Shown: piece after piece, positions 19,271 through 28,723 of the stretch
Layout of the letters: every line of letters starts with the position of its first letter
Position numbering within the stretch: position 1 is the first letter of the stretch
Assembly: GCA_017536695.1 (NCBI GenBank)
Contig: JAFXGX010000036.1
Span: forward strand, 23,564 to 87,563
Origin: Bacteroidaceae bacterium
GTDB lineage: Bacteria > Bacteroidota > Bacteroidia > Bacteroidales > Bacteroidaceae
Length of the DNA stretch: 64,000 bases
Direction of reading: 5' to 3'
Notes under the pieces: generated by a model
What the model was told of the DNA's origin: nothing
The model's input: only the letters and a program-made list of their open reading frames with translations
The model's database searches: none
Translations under genes and position numbers: made by a program

Positions 19271-20217
19271 ATCTCTTTGGAAATGTTGTATCGGTTCCTG
19301 TCGTGCGATGTGCGGCTGACAAGTTCAGCAAGGAAGCCGGTCAGGAACAGCTGTGTGCCTATTATCATCATTGTCAGTGCTATGTAGAAGTATGGCGAGT
19401 CAGTTACAAGGCGCAATGTCTGCCCGTTGGCAAGCGCTATGAGCTTGGTCACTCCTACGATTATTGCAGCAATGAATCCTATGAAGAACATCAGCGAACC
19501 CCACAGACCGAATATGTGCATTGGGCGACGGCTGAACCTTGAAAGGAACCACAGTGACATCAGGTCCAGATAACCATGGAAGAACCTGCTTATACCGAAC
19601 TTGCTCTTGCCGTACTTGCGTGCCTGGTGCTGCACTACATGCTCGCCGATTTTTGTGTAGCCTGCATTCTTGGCAAGGTAGGGGATGTAGCGGTGCATGT
19701 CACCGTAGACCTCTATGCTCTTGACTACCTCGTTGCGGTAGGCCTTCAGCCCGCAGTTGAAGTCGTGAAGGTTCTTTATGCCCGATACCTTGCGCGCTGT
19801 AGCGTTGAAAAGCTTGGTGGGTATTGTCTTGCTCAACGGGTCATAACGCTTCTTCTTGTAGCCCGATACAAGGTCGTAGCCCTCTTCGGTAATCATCCTG
19901 TATAGTGCAGGAATCTCATCGGGGCTGTCCTGAAGATCGGCGTCCATTGTAATGACAACATCTCCCTTTGCACGCTCGAAACCGCAGAAAAGGGCTGGGG
20001 ATTTGCCGTAGTTGCGACGGAATTTTATTCCGTGAAGATTGTTGTCATTCTTGCAGAGCTCTTCAATGACATCCCACGAGTTGTCGGTACTGCCGTCGTT
20101 TACGAATATGACCTCGTAGGTGTAGCTGTTCTCACGCATTACACGCTGAATCCATGCTGTCAGTTCCGGCAGTGATTCTGCCTCGTTGAAAAGCGGTATT
20201 ATTACTGATATATCCAT
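19267..20217 (-). CDS. Family 2 glycosyltransferase, polyprenyl-phosphate sugar type
   Basis: A 316-residue inverting glycosyltransferase of the DPM1/GtrB/ArnC type, which moves a sugar from a nucleotide donor to a polyprenyl phosphate at the inner membrane. The N-terminal GT-A domain opens with ISVIIPLFNEAESLPEL. The metal/donor motif DADLQDSPDE lies near 92-101, and a GKSKFGISRF segment sits near 205-215. Two C-terminal membrane spans follow (about 233-260 and 270-300). It lies 2 bases after the DUF4199 gene, a pairing common in Bacteroidota. The acceptor and sugar are not identifiable. Confidence 0.9.
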   Translation of the reverse strand: MDISVIIPLFNEAESLPELTAWIQRVMRENSYTYEVIFVNDGSTDNSWDVIEELCKNDNNLHGIKFRRNYGKSPALFCGFERAKGDVVITMDADLQDSPDEIPALYRMITEEGYDLVSGYKKKRYDPLSKTIPTKLFNATARKVSGIKNLHDFNCGLKAYRNEVVKSIEVYGDMHRYIPYLAKNAGYTKIGEHVVQHQARKYGKSKFGISRFFHGYLDLMSLWFLSRFSRRPMHIFGLWGSLMFFIGFIAAIIVGVTKLIALANGQTLRLVTDSPYFYIALTMMIIGTQLFLTGFLAELVSRTSHDRNRYNISKEI

Positions 20218-20219
20218 TG

Positions 20220-20771
20220 CTATATATTGTTTTCAGGATTTTTCTTTACTGCGATAGCTATAAAGGTCGTCAAAATAATGCTTCTTGTAACATGTCCGCC
20301 TAATTGTGACATGACAATCTCTGCGGCGCTCATCTTCTCCATGCTTGCAAACAGTTGGGTAAATATCTCAATGTCATTTGTACCCAATCCGCTCTCTGCG
20401 GCGAGTTTCGTGAATGCCGGAATCAGGTCGCCGAAGATATGCGGGTCAATGTAGGCATAGAAAATGAACTGAATGATTGATGAAAGAAGTATGGCACACA
20501 GGTACATCACGAATATGTGTATCCATGCTTCGCCATAGCCTATTGCGCCGTTGCGTTCGCTGTCTCTGTGTTTCACGGCTAGCTTATAGGCAAGAATTGG
20601 AGATGAAAGTGTGAGTACGGTCACTGCCAACGATAGGATTAGACCACCTCCGTTGCCTATTGACTTGAGCATTACAATGGATACCGAGAACGTGACAATC
20701 CATAGCATGCCGAGTATGGTGCCGTCACGCATTGCGCTCTCTATTGCTCTTCTCTTTATTTTGTCTGTCAT
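20220..20771 (-). CDS. DUF4199-like membrane protein
   Basis: A 183-residue inner-membrane protein with four likely spans (about 18-36, 40-60, 82-105 and 150-172). Polar segments lie between them, including a glutamate-rich stretch with ESGLGTNDIEIF. Layout and position before a GT2 gene fit the DUF4199 family of Bacteroidota. No enzymatic motif is visible. It is the first gene of the leftward operon ending in apbE, downstream of a good -7 element at 20867-20874. Confidence 0.75.
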   Translation of the reverse strand: MTDKIKRRAIESAMRDGTILGMLWIVTFSVSIVMLKSIGNGGGLILSLAVTVLTLSSPILAYKLAVKHRDSERNGAIGYGEAWIHIFVMYLCAILLSSIIQFIFYAYIDPHIFGDLIPAFTKLAAESGLGTNDIEIFTQLFASMEKMSAAEIVMSQLGGHVTRSIILTTFIAIAVKKNPENNI

Positions 20772-20866
20772 CTGATAACCTGTTGATTTCTATTGTCACA
20801 TGAAGATACACTGTTTTTAAACGATTTTCTGGTGTATTATGCATGTGGACAATATGCGCTTTAGCG

Positions 20867-20874
20867 CAAAGATA
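20867..20874 (-). promoter_or_regulatory. Putative -7 element for the DUF4199-GT2-apbE operon
   Basis: Leftward TATCTTTG is an exact TAnnTTTG match about 96 bases before the first gene of the operon. Confidence 0.5.
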
Positions 20875-20998
20875 ACGATATTTCACTGAATGGAGAAATT
20901 TGCAGACAAATAAATAGGTCGGCAAGTGCGTAAACACTCTTTTGCCGTGTGTCGCAGTTTTTAGTGCTTCCTTATTTCCTCTTTCACTCTTTTTGCAT

Positions 20999-21006
20999 TA
21001 TCTTCG
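20999..21006 (+). promoter_or_regulatory. Putative -7 element for the nucleotidyltransferase gene
   Basis: TATCTTCG is a one-base variant of TAnnTTTG, 24 bases before the ATG at 21031. Confidence 0.4.
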
Positions 21007-21030
21007 TGACAGAATCTATTATCTGTATAT

Positions 21031-21834
21031 ATGAAAGCAATGATTTTTGCAGCGGGCTTGGGTACACGTCTTAAACCGCTTACCGATACACTTCCCAAGG
21101 CACTTGTGCCGGTGTGTGAGAGACCGCTCATAGAGCATGTGGCAAGAAAACTGTTTGCTTCGGGCATCAATGAGGCGGTAGTGAATATCCACTATTTCGC
21201 CGACAAGGTGGAGGAGTGGGTCAACTCACAGGACTGGATTGTCACTTCTCGCGATGAACTTTCCGAGGGAAAGATGCTCTTTGAGATAAGTGATGAACGT
21301 GAACAGCTGCTCGAGACCGGCGGTGCGGTGCTGCATGCACGCCGCTATCTTGAAGGTTGCGGCAGGTTCCTCATCCACAATGTCGATATTCTCTCGAATT
21401 GCGATATCCGTTGGTTCGGGGCGCAGGTAAAGGATGATGCTTTGGCGACCCTGCTTGTGAGCGAGCGCGACACCACACGTTTTCTGCTGTTCAATCCCGG
21501 TACTCTTCGACTGGTAGGCTGGATGAACACCGACAGCGGCGACTATCATGTGACATCTCCCGAAATAGACCCCAAAGAGTGCCGCGCGCTGGCATTCTCT
21601 GGAATACACATTCTCAGTGACAAGGTTCCGGCTCTCATGCAGGAGTATGTCGAGGAGAAGGGCTTGCCTGTTGATGAGGTCAAGGGCACACGTTTCCCCA
21701 TAATGAGTTTCTATATGTGGCTGGCTGCAAAATATCCGGTATATGGTGTCGTTGCCGGGAATCTTGAGTTCATTGATGTTGGTAAACTGGATGCCCTAAA
21801 GCCTGCCGAGGAGTTTATAAGGAAGAACAGTTGA
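21031..21834 (+). CDS. Sugar-1-phosphate nucleotidyltransferase
   Basis: A 267-residue NDP-sugar pyrophosphorylase that joins NTP and a sugar 1-phosphate. The N-terminal signature MIFAAGLGTRLKPLTDTLPKALVPV contains the nucleotide-binding GxGTRL loop and the PK motif. HNVDILSNCDI carries the metal-binding Asp, and ETGGAVLHAR matches the ETGGG region. Length and lack of a C-terminal left-handed helix domain resemble MurNAc-1-P uridylyltransferase (MurU) and related short enzymes. The neighbours do not resolve the substrate. A strong bidirectional terminator lies just downstream. Confidence 0.85.
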   Translation: MKAMIFAAGLGTRLKPLTDTLPKALVPVCERPLIEHVARKLFASGINEAVVNIHYFADKVEEWVNSQDWIVTSRDELSEGKMLFEISDEREQLLETGGAVLHARRYLEGCGRFLIHNVDILSNCDIRWFGAQVKDDALATLLVSERDTTRFLLFNPGTLRLVGWMNTDSGDYHVTSPEIDPKECRALAFSGIHILSDKVPALMQEYVEEKGLPVDEVKGTRFPIMSFYMWLAAKYPVYGVVAGNLEFIDVGKLDALKPAEEFIRKNS

Positions 21835-21853
21835 TGTTTTGATACCGTACAAT

Positions 21854-21895
21854 AATATAATAAGCGCGGCCCTTATGAGCCGCGCTTATTATATT
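21854..21895. terminator. Bidirectional intrinsic terminator
   Basis: A perfect 17-base inverted repeat (21854-21870 and 21879-21895) with an 8-base loop and a GC core CGCGGC flanked by A/T tracts on both sides. It separates the convergent nucleotidyltransferase gene and the secreted-protein gene. Confidence 0.85.
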
Positions 21896-21910
21896 GATAT
21901 GGTTTCTGTT

Positions 21911-22034
21911 TTACTTGACAAGCACCACTGACAATGCTCGCTTTTCGCGACCCACGCGGCACCACTAACGCGGTGCTGCGCGTGACTAATCGCTAAAAAG
22001 CTCGTCTATAGCAAAAAGTTACTTTACAAGTACC
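21911..22034. repeat. Palindromic element flanked by a near-duplicate of the downstream gene's stop region
   Basis: The 16 bases at 22019-22034 (the VLVK-stop end of the leftward gene) recur at 21911-21926 with two mismatches, in the same frame 108 bases apart. Between them lies an imperfect long hairpin, arms roughly 21934-21964 and 21970-22004, built from GCTTTTCGCGA-like and CACGCGGCACC-like segments. This looks like a small REP/MITE-type palindrome inserted with duplication of its target, later diverged. Confidence 0.45.
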
Positions 22035-24172
22035 TTTTTGCCATTGATAATGTAGATTCCCTTTGTAGGGTTCTCTACTTTTCTGCCTTGCAAGTCGTAA
22101 ATAGTTTTCACATTTCCGTTTTCACCTTTCACATCTTCAATACCTGTTACGCCAGTGAACTCGTATGCCGTTACGCCCTTGAGGCCTGCAACTTTGAAGT
22201 ACTTCTCAACGCTGCCGGTAACCTTTACCTGTTTCTTGTAGTTGCCTGGGTTGTCAACAAGGTTCAATGCTGAACGGATGTCACCTGAAGGCAACTGGAC
22301 GATAAGGCATTCTGTATAGTCTAATGTCTCGGCATTGTCCGAAATAAGGATGTTTGTTGCAACAGCAGCGTCAGGACCGAACTGAGAGTCTTTCTCAGGT
22401 GCGCTTTTTACAGCGCCAACAATGTAACCTGTTACTATTGCAGGAATCTGCTTGCCGTCAACATATGCTGCAAGTGCCTCAGTAACGGTGTATTCCTGTG
22501 TCTCTGTTGGAACCTCGGGCTCTTCCGGTTCGCCACCACCTTCGCCAACAGTCTCAACCTTAACAGCCATGGTGTTTACATACTTGCTGCTGCTTACACC
22601 AATTGTGTAGCCAGTAACCTTGACAACTGCGCCGCTTGTGAGGTTTGCCTTGATAGCGTCCTGCGGGTACTGTATGCTTCCGGTTGCTGTTGTAGCACCG
22701 TCAACTGCAACATTGTAGTAGTTGTTGTTGATAGTGAGAGTACCAGTGTACTCCACATACTGTATTGCAGGTGCTGCGATGAATGCATCAAGTGCTGCAC
22801 CGTCCATAACGGTTACTGCAGGGTGTGTGACTGTGGCTGTACCGGTCTTCTCTACAACAGCTGTGTTGCCGAACTGAAGAAGGCCGCCGTATACGCTTGT
22901 TGTACCGCTTACTGTAACTGCGTCACCAGCAATGATGCCCTTGTCGCTACCTTGGTAAACGAGGATAGAGCCTGTGCCGTCATTCATAAGGAAGCCGCGT
23001 GCATATGTAGCAACAACAGTACCCTTTGTGGCTGCTTCGCCTGCGCCGGCGGCAATTACCTCGGCAATTGTAAGGTAAGTTACTTCACCTTCACCTTCGC
23101 CACCTTCTGGCTCTTCAGGCTCAACAGTTGCTCCCTTCTCGCCTGACACGACAACATTCTTTATTTCCCAAGTACTTGAATTCTCGGTTGTTGATACATA
23201 TTTGAATGCAATGACAACAGCCGGTTTATCCATCATTGACTCGGGGAGTGCAATGTTTCCGGTATTGCTGAATGTCCAGTTGCCGTTGTTTACTGCACCA
23301 TATTCAACCTCGGTCCATTCTGTAGTTGTTACATCACCAGTGTAGTTGTTTGTTATCAACAATTTATGGTTTGTTGCTGCAGCGTTTGCATCGCCCTTGT
23401 TGATAACATAATCAAAGGCAATGCTTGCTTTTGTTTCACCGGTGAGGTTCATAGCGGGAGATATGAGCCAACTCTCTGCATCCTGGCTTGCTCCATTGGC
23501 GTAACCCGAAGCCTTTGCGCCGTAGTTTTGAGCGAATACCCATGGATAATTGCCCACAGTCTCTTGTGTCGTGAATGAGCCAAGGTCTGTAGCGAATGTC
23601 TCGTTCAGGTAATCGTTTGACGGAGTCTCGGGCTCTTCGGGTGTTTCACCACCTTCGGGCTCTGTAGGTTCACTGCTGGCCTCATATATATTGATGGTTG
23701 TGATTTGTGCATTGTGCTTGCTTTCTATCTTCAATACATATACATTCCCTGCTGCCTGGTGGCTTTCTGCTATCTGAAAGCTATTTGTTGTAGCAGAGCC
23801 CTTGCATTGTGTGCTTACTGCAGTCTCTCCAACATAAATGTTCTCCAGTGTGCCTGTAGATGCACCAGTTCTGCCTACAACCTCAATCTTTGAAACTGCA
23901 AAATCAAAAGCCGGCAATGCAAGTGATGCTCCATTCTTGCCAAGCATCAAATATCCGTCGGTGTTAAAGTAGTAACCATTACCGGTTGAACCTGTGAGGA
24001 TGACAGAATAGTCACCAGATGTAAATGTTGCGGCATCAACCGCTTTATTGGCAGAAGCTTCCGGCAACCCCCAAGTGTTGCTGGTAAAATCCAAACTGAC
24101 TTTTTGTGCTTGAATGCCAAGAGTAGCAGTCAATACAAAAAACATTGAAAGTAAAAACTTTTTCATAAGCAT
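22019..24172 (-). CDS. Large secreted multidomain protein with T9SS-like sorting tail
   Basis: A 717-residue exported protein. After a signal peptide (about 1-22) come a beta-sandwich region (25-168), a Pro/Glu-rich linker, and a choice-of-anchor-J-like domain (about 190-345, with ETFATDLGSFTTQ and SWLISPAMNLTG). Two OB-fold-like domains follow, separated by EPE/GEG linkers (about 365-545, and a DUF6359-like domain around 565-680). The tail GIEDVKG...IYDLQGRKV...GIYIINGKKVLVK resembles type A sorting domains of type IX secretion. Surface attachment is likely; no catalytic motif was found. The start could also be Met3. A -7 element lies at 24292-24299. Family names are from recall. Confidence 0.82.
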   Translation of the reverse strand: MLMKKFLLSMFFVLTATLGIQAQKVSLDFTSNTWGLPEASANKAVDAATFTSGDYSVILTGSTGNGYYFNTDGYLMLGKNGASLALPAFDFAVSKIEVVGRTGASTGTLENIYVGETAVSTQCKGSATTNSFQIAESHQAAGNVYVLKIESKHNAQITTINIYEASSEPTEPEGGETPEEPETPSNDYLNETFATDLGSFTTQETVGNYPWVFAQNYGAKASGYANGASQDAESWLISPAMNLTGETKASIAFDYVINKGDANAAATNHKLLITNNYTGDVTTTEWTEVEYGAVNNGNWTFSNTGNIALPESMMDKPAVVIAFKYVSTTENSSTWEIKNVVVSGEKGATVEPEEPEGGEGEGEVTYLTIAEVIAAGAGEAATKGTVVATYARGFLMNDGTGSILVYQGSDKGIIAGDAVTVSGTTSVYGGLLQFGNTAVVEKTGTATVTHPAVTVMDGAALDAFIAAPAIQYVEYTGTLTINNNYYNVAVDGATTATGSIQYPQDAIKANLTSGAVVKVTGYTIGVSSSKYVNTMAVKVETVGEGGGEPEEPEVPTETQEYTVTEALAAYVDGKQIPAIVTGYIVGAVKSAPEKDSQFGPDAAVATNILISDNAETLDYTECLIVQLPSGDIRSALNLVDNPGNYKKQVKVTGSVEKYFKVAGLKGVTAYEFTGVTGIEDVKGENGNVKTIYDLQGRKVENPTKGIYIINGKKVLVK

Positions 24173-24291
24173 TTGTTTTTTATTGGTTTATAATAAGTCT
24201 TGAATTTGCCTTTTGTGGTGCGTGAAAAATAGAGAAACCGGACAAAACGTTCCGGTTCAGCCCTTGTTCCCTTAAATTGCAAACTGTAGTG

Positions 24292-24299
24292 CAAAGATA
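24292..24299 (-). promoter_or_regulatory. Putative -7 element for the secreted protein gene
   Basis: Leftward TATCTTTG matches the consensus exactly; it leaves a leader of roughly 110 bases before the start at 24172. Confidence 0.45.
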
Positions 24300-24406
24300 G
24301 CACAAATAAATTTCATACACTCCTTTTATTCTTCTATTATTTTTTGTAGCGACAAATGGCTGCTCAATATCTCCTCTTATTATTTTATACTGTAATTATT
24401 ATTTCG

Positions 24407-24414
24407 TAACTTTG
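24407..24414 (+). promoter_or_regulatory. Putative -7 element for aspS
   Basis: TAACTTTG matches the consensus exactly and leaves a leader of about 58 bases before aspS. A small hairpin (24427-24432 with 24436-24441) lies near the predicted 5' end. Confidence 0.5.
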
Positions 24415-24478
24415 CGCATTGGTGGAGAAGGCTGTGCCTTCCCGTGTATTTATGATAAAACTATAAAATTTATATACA

Positions 24479-26239
24479 ATGTTCAGAACAAAGACTTGTG
24501 GCGAACTACGTTTGGCCAATGTTAATGAGACTGTAACCCTTAGCGGTTGGGTGCAGCGTGCACGCAAGATGGGCGGCATGACCTTTGTGGATCTCCGTGA
24601 CCGTTACGGCATTACACAGCTTGTGTTCAGCGAGGATGCAAATGCAGAACTATGCGAGAAAGCTTCGCATCTGGGACGTGAATATGTAATCCAGGCAACA
24701 GGTGTCGTGAGTGAGCGTCAGAGCAAGAATGCGAATATCCCTACCGGTGATATCGAGATTATAGTCAGTGAACTTAATATCCTCAACGAGGCTGCTACGC
24801 CTCCTTTTACAATTGAGAACAATACCGACGGCGGCGATGATATCCGTATGAAGTACCGCTATCTGGACCTGCGTCGCGAGGCTGTACGCAAGAACCTCGA
24901 ACTGCGTCACCAGATGACAATGGAGGTTCGCCGTTACCTCGATTCGATGAACTTCATTGAGGTCGAGACTCCAATGCTCATCGCTTCAACTCCCGAGGGC
25001 GCGCGTGACTTCGTGGTGCCTTCGCGCATGAATCCGGGCCAGTTCTATGCTCTGCCTCAGAGCCCTCAGCTCTTCAAGCAGCTGCTCATGGTTTCGGGTT
25101 TTGACCGTTACTTCCAGATTGTAAAATGTTTCCGCGATGAGGACCTCCGCGCCGACCGTCAGCCCGAGTTTACACAGATTGACTGTGAGATGAGCTTCGT
25201 TGACCAGGAGGATGTAATCTCTCTTTTCGAGGGTATGGCAAAGCACCTTTTCAAGACTATCCGCGGTGTGGAGCTTACCGAGGCTTTCCCACGCATGACA
25301 TGGCACGATGCAATGAAGTACTACGGCAGCGACAAGCCCGATACCCGTTTCGGCATGGAGTTCGTTGAGCTTATGGATATAATGAAGGGTCATGGCTTCG
25401 GTGTCTTTGACTCGGCTGAATACATTGGCGGTATCTGTGCAAAAGGTGCTGCTGTATATACCCGCAAGCAGCTCGATGCACTTACCGACTTTGTGCGCCG
25501 TCCACAGATTGGCGCAAAGGGTATGGTTTATGCACGCGTAGAGGCTGACGGCACAGTGAAGTCAAGCGTTGACAAGTTCTATACACAGGAAACGCTCCAG
25601 GCTATGAAGGCAGCATTCAATGCCGAGCCTGGCGACCTTATCCTCATCCTCAGCGGCGATGATACCATGAAGACACGCAAGCAGCTCTGCGAACTCCGCC
25701 TCGAGGTGGGCTCTCAGCTCGGTTTGCGCGACAAGAACAAGTTCTCTTGTCTGTGGGTGGTTGACTTCCCGCTCTTCGAGTACAGCGAGGAGGAGGGCCG
25801 CTACATGGCAATGCACCATCCTTTTACATCTCCCAAGCCCGAGGATGTTCCATTGCTCGATACCGATATGGGTGCTGTACGTGCCAATGCGTATGACATG
25901 GTCATCAACGGTGTCGAGGTCGGTGGCGGTTCAATCCGTATATATGACAGCGAGCTACAGAACAAAATGTTCGAGCTTCTCGGTTTCACTCCCGAGCGTG
26001 CTCAGCAGCAGTTCGGCTGGCTGCTCGATGCCTTCAAGTACGGTGCACCTCCTCATGGTGGTCTTGCGTATGGTCTTGACCGTTGGGTTAGTCTCTTTGC
26101 CGGTCTCGATTCAATACGCGACTGCATTGCCTTCCCCAAGAACAACTCGGGTCGCGATACAATGATTGATGCTCCTTCAGTGCTTGAGCCTGCGCAGCTG
26201 GATGAACTGAATATAGCAGTTGAATTGAAAAAACAGTAA
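24479..26239 (+). CDS. aspS: Aspartyl-tRNA synthetase
   Basis: Class IIb synthetase charging tRNA-Asp in the cytosol. The 586-residue bacterial-type protein has an N-terminal OB-fold anticodon-binding domain (about 15-105, with [21 protein letters not shown]), and class II motif 2 in [19 protein letters not shown] bacterial insertion domain (GAD type) lies about 290-400, and motif 3 is [11 protein letters not shown] near the C-terminus. It is followed after 1 base by a 57-residue membrane-protein gene. Intact and of normal length. Confidence 0.97.
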   Translation: MFRTKTCGELRLANVNETVTLSGWVQRARKMGGMTFVDLRDRYGITQLVFSEDANAELCEKASHLGREYVIQATGVVSERQSKNANIPTGDIEIIVSELNILNEAATPPFTIENNTDGGDDIRMKYRYLDLRREAVRKNLELRHQMTMEVRRYLDSMNFIEVETPMLIASTPEGARDFVVPSRMNPGQFYALPQSPQLFKQLLMVSGFDRYFQIVKCFRDEDLRADRQPEFTQIDCEMSFVDQEDVISLFEGMAKHLFKTIRGVELTEAFPRMTWHDAMKYYGSDKPDTRFGMEFVELMDIMKGHGFGVFDSAEYIGGICAKGAAVYTRKQLDALTDFVRRPQIGAKGMVYARVEADGTVKSSVDKFYTQETLQAMKAAFNAEPGDLILILSGDDTMKTRKQLCELRLEVGSQLGLRDKNKFSCLWVVDFPLFEYSEEEGRYMAMHHPFTSPKPEDVPLLDTDMGAVRANAYDMVINGVEVGGGSIRIYDSELQNKMFELLGFTPERAQQQFGWLLDAFKYGAPPHGGLAYGLDRWVSLFAGLDSIRDCIAFPKNNSGRDTMIDAPSVLEPAQLDELNIAVELKKQ

Positions 26240-26240
26240 T

Positions 26241-26414
26241 ATGGCCGAGAAACCAAGAAAGAAGAGTGCCGCGCGCATTGAGAAGGAGCGCAAGCGCAAG
26301 TCAGCGGCAAAGCGTCAGAAGATGCTCAAGAATATCGCTATGATTGTTATTGCAGTTGCGCTGATATCACTGATAGTCTTTGCATTCGCAGCGCCTCCTA
26401 AGCCTGTGATGTAA
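26241..26414 (+). CDS. 57-residue basic single-span membrane protein
   Basis: A short gene starting 1 base after the aspS stop codon. The 57-residue product has a strongly basic N-terminal half (MAEKPRKKSAARIEKERKRK, then KRQK), one hydrophobic span of about 20 residues (31-50) and a short APPKPVM tail. The basic side predicts an N-in orientation. The composition, immediate coupling to aspS and the strong terminator directly after it argue for a real gene. I do not recognise a family or function. Confidence 0.7.
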   Translation: MAEKPRKKSAARIEKERKRKSAAKRQKMLKNIAMIVIAVALISLIVFAFAAPPKPVM

Positions 26415-26427
26415 TTGAGATATAATT

Positions 26428-26471
26428 AAAGCAGTAGAGCGATGCCCGCAAGGGCATCGCTCTACTGCTTT
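26428..26471. terminator. Bidirectional intrinsic terminator
   Basis: A perfect 20-base inverted repeat (26428-26447 with 26452-26471) and GCAA tetraloop, GC-rich at the loop end and closing with AAA/TTT. It serves the convergent aspS-small gene pair and DPP IV. Confidence 0.9.
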
Positions 26472-26484
26472 ATGCTGTATGGAA

Positions 26485-28683
26485 TTACTTCAGATTTGCC
26501 TTGAAGAACTCAGCAATCTGCTCAAACAGATGATAGCGTGTGTTTGAACCATGATAGATGCTGTGGTTGCTGTCGGGGTAGAGCGCTGTCTCGAACTTCT
26601 TGTTCGCCTGGTTCAGGGCACCTATGTAATGTATCATGTTACGCAGGTGTACGTTGTCATCGGCAGTACCATGGACAAGCAAAAGATGTCCTTTCAGGTT
26701 GGCTGCATTCACAACCGCTGAACCCTTGTCATAACCCTCCTTGTTCTCTTTTGGAGTGCGCATGTAACGCTCGGTGTACACTGTGTCATAGAAACGCCAG
26801 TCGCTTGGAGCAGCTACCGCAACGCCTGCCTTGAATATGCCTTCGGGCTGGCTCATTGACATGAGGGTATTGTAACCACCGAAGCTCCAGCCCCAGATAC
26901 CGATGTTCTTTGCATCGACATAGGGCAGTGATGCCATATACTTCGCTGCCTCAACCTGGTCGGCTGGCTCGTACTGACCAATCTTCAGGTATGTGCATTT
27001 GCCGAACTCTGTACCGCGTCCGCCTGTACCGCGTCCGTCAACGCATACCATGATGAATCCCTCGCCTGCCATGTAGCACTCGAACATTGCATTGCCGTAG
27101 TTTCCTATGTACCAGTTGTCGGTTACCTGCTGAGAGTATGGGCCGCTGTACTGGAAAAGTACTACGGGGTATTTCTTGCTCGCGTCGAAGTCGTGTGGCT
27201 TAATCATCCAGCCGTTGAGCTCAACGCCGTCGGTTGTCGTGAATGTGAAGAACTCCTTTGAAGGCATGTCGAACTTTGCCAGTTTCTCGGTAAGCGCCTT
27301 GTTGTCGATGAGTGTCTTCAGTTCCTTGCCGCTGTTGTCGTTTATGGTTACTGTGTGCGGTGTGTCAATGCTTGAGTAGGTGTTGATGAAGTACTTCATG
27401 CCGTTGCTGAATACTGCCGAGTTGGTGCCTTCGCGCTTGCTCAGTTTTGTTTTCTTGCCCTTGGCATTCACCTTGTATATGCTCTCGCGCAAAGGGCTGC
27501 CCTCGTTGCTTGAGTAGTAGAACTCATTCTTCTTGCTGTCCCAACCGTAGAACTTCTTGACCTCGTAATCGCCTGTCGTTATGGGGCGTACAAGTTCGCC
27601 GGCGAGGTTGTACAGATAGAGCTGGTTGAAGCCGCTGCGTTCGCTCTGGAACACGAAATGTTTGTCGAGGAACTCTATGCTACTGTATGTCTGTTCGTTG
27701 AGATATGTGTCGCTCTCCTCGCGCAAGATGGTCTTGCTCACTCCCGAGAGCGGGTTCACTGCCTGAATCTCGAGTACGCTCTGGTGGCGGTTGAGTGTGA
27801 GCACCGCGAGCATGTTAGGGTCCTTCGTGAACTTGATACGTGGAATGTAGCCCTCTTCGGGGATATTCACGTCGAGCTGGCGTGTCACGCGGCTCTTGAT
27901 GTCGAATGAGTGAACCGATACCTTTGCATTGTCGGCTCCTGCAACGGGGTATTTGAAGCTATATGGCTTGCTGAAGTCAAAATACTCCTTGCTTTGCCCG
28001 CCTGTGTACATAGGCATGTCGTACATCATTACCTCGCTCTCGTCGTACTTGATGTATGCAATGACCTTGCTGTCTGCGCTGAAGTCGAATGAGCAGTTGG
28101 TGGCAAACTCCTCCTCATATACCCAGTCGGGAATACCGTTTATAATCTTGCGGAACTCGCCGTCGGTGGTAATCTGTGACTCGCTGTTGCCGAAAAGCAG
28201 TTTCACAAGGAACAGGTTGTTGTCGCGCACGAATGCAATCATGGTGCCGTCGGGCGAGAACTTGGGTACCTGCTGTGCTCCGTTCTGCGAGAGTGCCTCT
28301 GCCTTGTTGTTCTTTCGGTTGAAGATGTAATGCTCTGCAGTGAACGAGTGGCGGTAGATGCCGCGTGTCTTTGTCTGCAGAAGGATGAGTTTCTCATCGG
28401 GCGAGAACTGGTAGCCGTCTATGCGTCTCTCTCCGAAGCCGCGTGCTGTCGCAGCGTTGAAAAGGGTGTCTACAATCTCTCCGTTCTTGAATGAACCTTT
28501 GAGAATCATTGTACGGTCGCCGTTCATGCGTGCAAAATGCTCGCCGTCGGCCATTGGCTTGATGGCTGCATAGGTCTCGGGCCAGTAGCCGCCGTACATA
28601 ACATCGTGCAATGTCACGTCATTGCCTGCAAACGAACTTGCCGCAACAACAATTGCTGTCAGTAGTGAAAATAGATGTTTCAT
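26485..28683 (-). CDS. Dipeptidyl peptidase IV (S9B)
   Basis: A 732-residue exported serine peptidase that removes dipeptides, usually Xaa-Pro, from peptide N-termini in the periplasm. A signal peptide (about 1-19) precedes an eight-bladed beta-propeller region (about 40-480). The C-terminal alpha/beta-hydrolase domain has nucleophile Ser near residue 600 in WGWSFGGYN, Asp in HGTADDNVH and His in DSNHSIYHG. The propeller glutamate pair is visible as YEEEF. It is a peptide-scavenging enzyme typical of Bacteroidales. It appears to be a single-gene transcript. Confidence 0.95.
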   Translation of the reverse strand: MKHLFSLLTAIVVAASSFAGNDVTLHDVMYGGYWPETYAAIKPMADGEHFARMNGDRTMILKGSFKNGEIVDTLFNAATARGFGERRIDGYQFSPDEKLILLQTKTRGIYRHSFTAEHYIFNRKNNKAEALSQNGAQQVPKFSPDGTMIAFVRDNNLFLVKLLFGNSESQITTDGEFRKIINGIPDWVYEEEFATNCSFDFSADSKVIAYIKYDESEVMMYDMPMYTGGQSKEYFDFSKPYSFKYPVAGADNAKVSVHSFDIKSRVTRQLDVNIPEEGYIPRIKFTKDPNMLAVLTLNRHQSVLEIQAVNPLSGVSKTILREESDTYLNEQTYSSIEFLDKHFVFQSERSGFNQLYLYNLAGELVRPITTGDYEVKKFYGWDSKKNEFYYSSNEGSPLRESIYKVNAKGKKTKLSKREGTNSAVFSNGMKYFINTYSSIDTPHTVTINDNSGKELKTLIDNKALTEKLAKFDMPSKEFFTFTTTDGVELNGWMIKPHDFDASKKYPVVLFQYSGPYSQQVTDNWYIGNYGNAMFECYMAGEGFIMVCVDGRGTGGRGTEFGKCTYLKIGQYEPADQVEAAKYMASLPYVDAKNIGIWGWSFGGYNTLMSMSQPEGIFKAGVAVAAPSDWRFYDTVYTERYMRTPKENKEGYDKGSAVVNAANLKGHLLLVHGTADDNVHLRNMIHYIGALNQANKKFETALYPDSNHSIYHGSNTRYHLFEQIAEFFKANLK

Positions 28684-28723
28684 AATGGTTTTGTTATTTT
28701 GTTTGCTTTTATATTGTTCTGTG

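Noticed and set aside
21854..21895. The 17-base perfect palindrome considered as a regulatory operator
   Set aside because: Its place between convergent genes, GC core and flanking A/T tracts fit a bidirectional terminator better.
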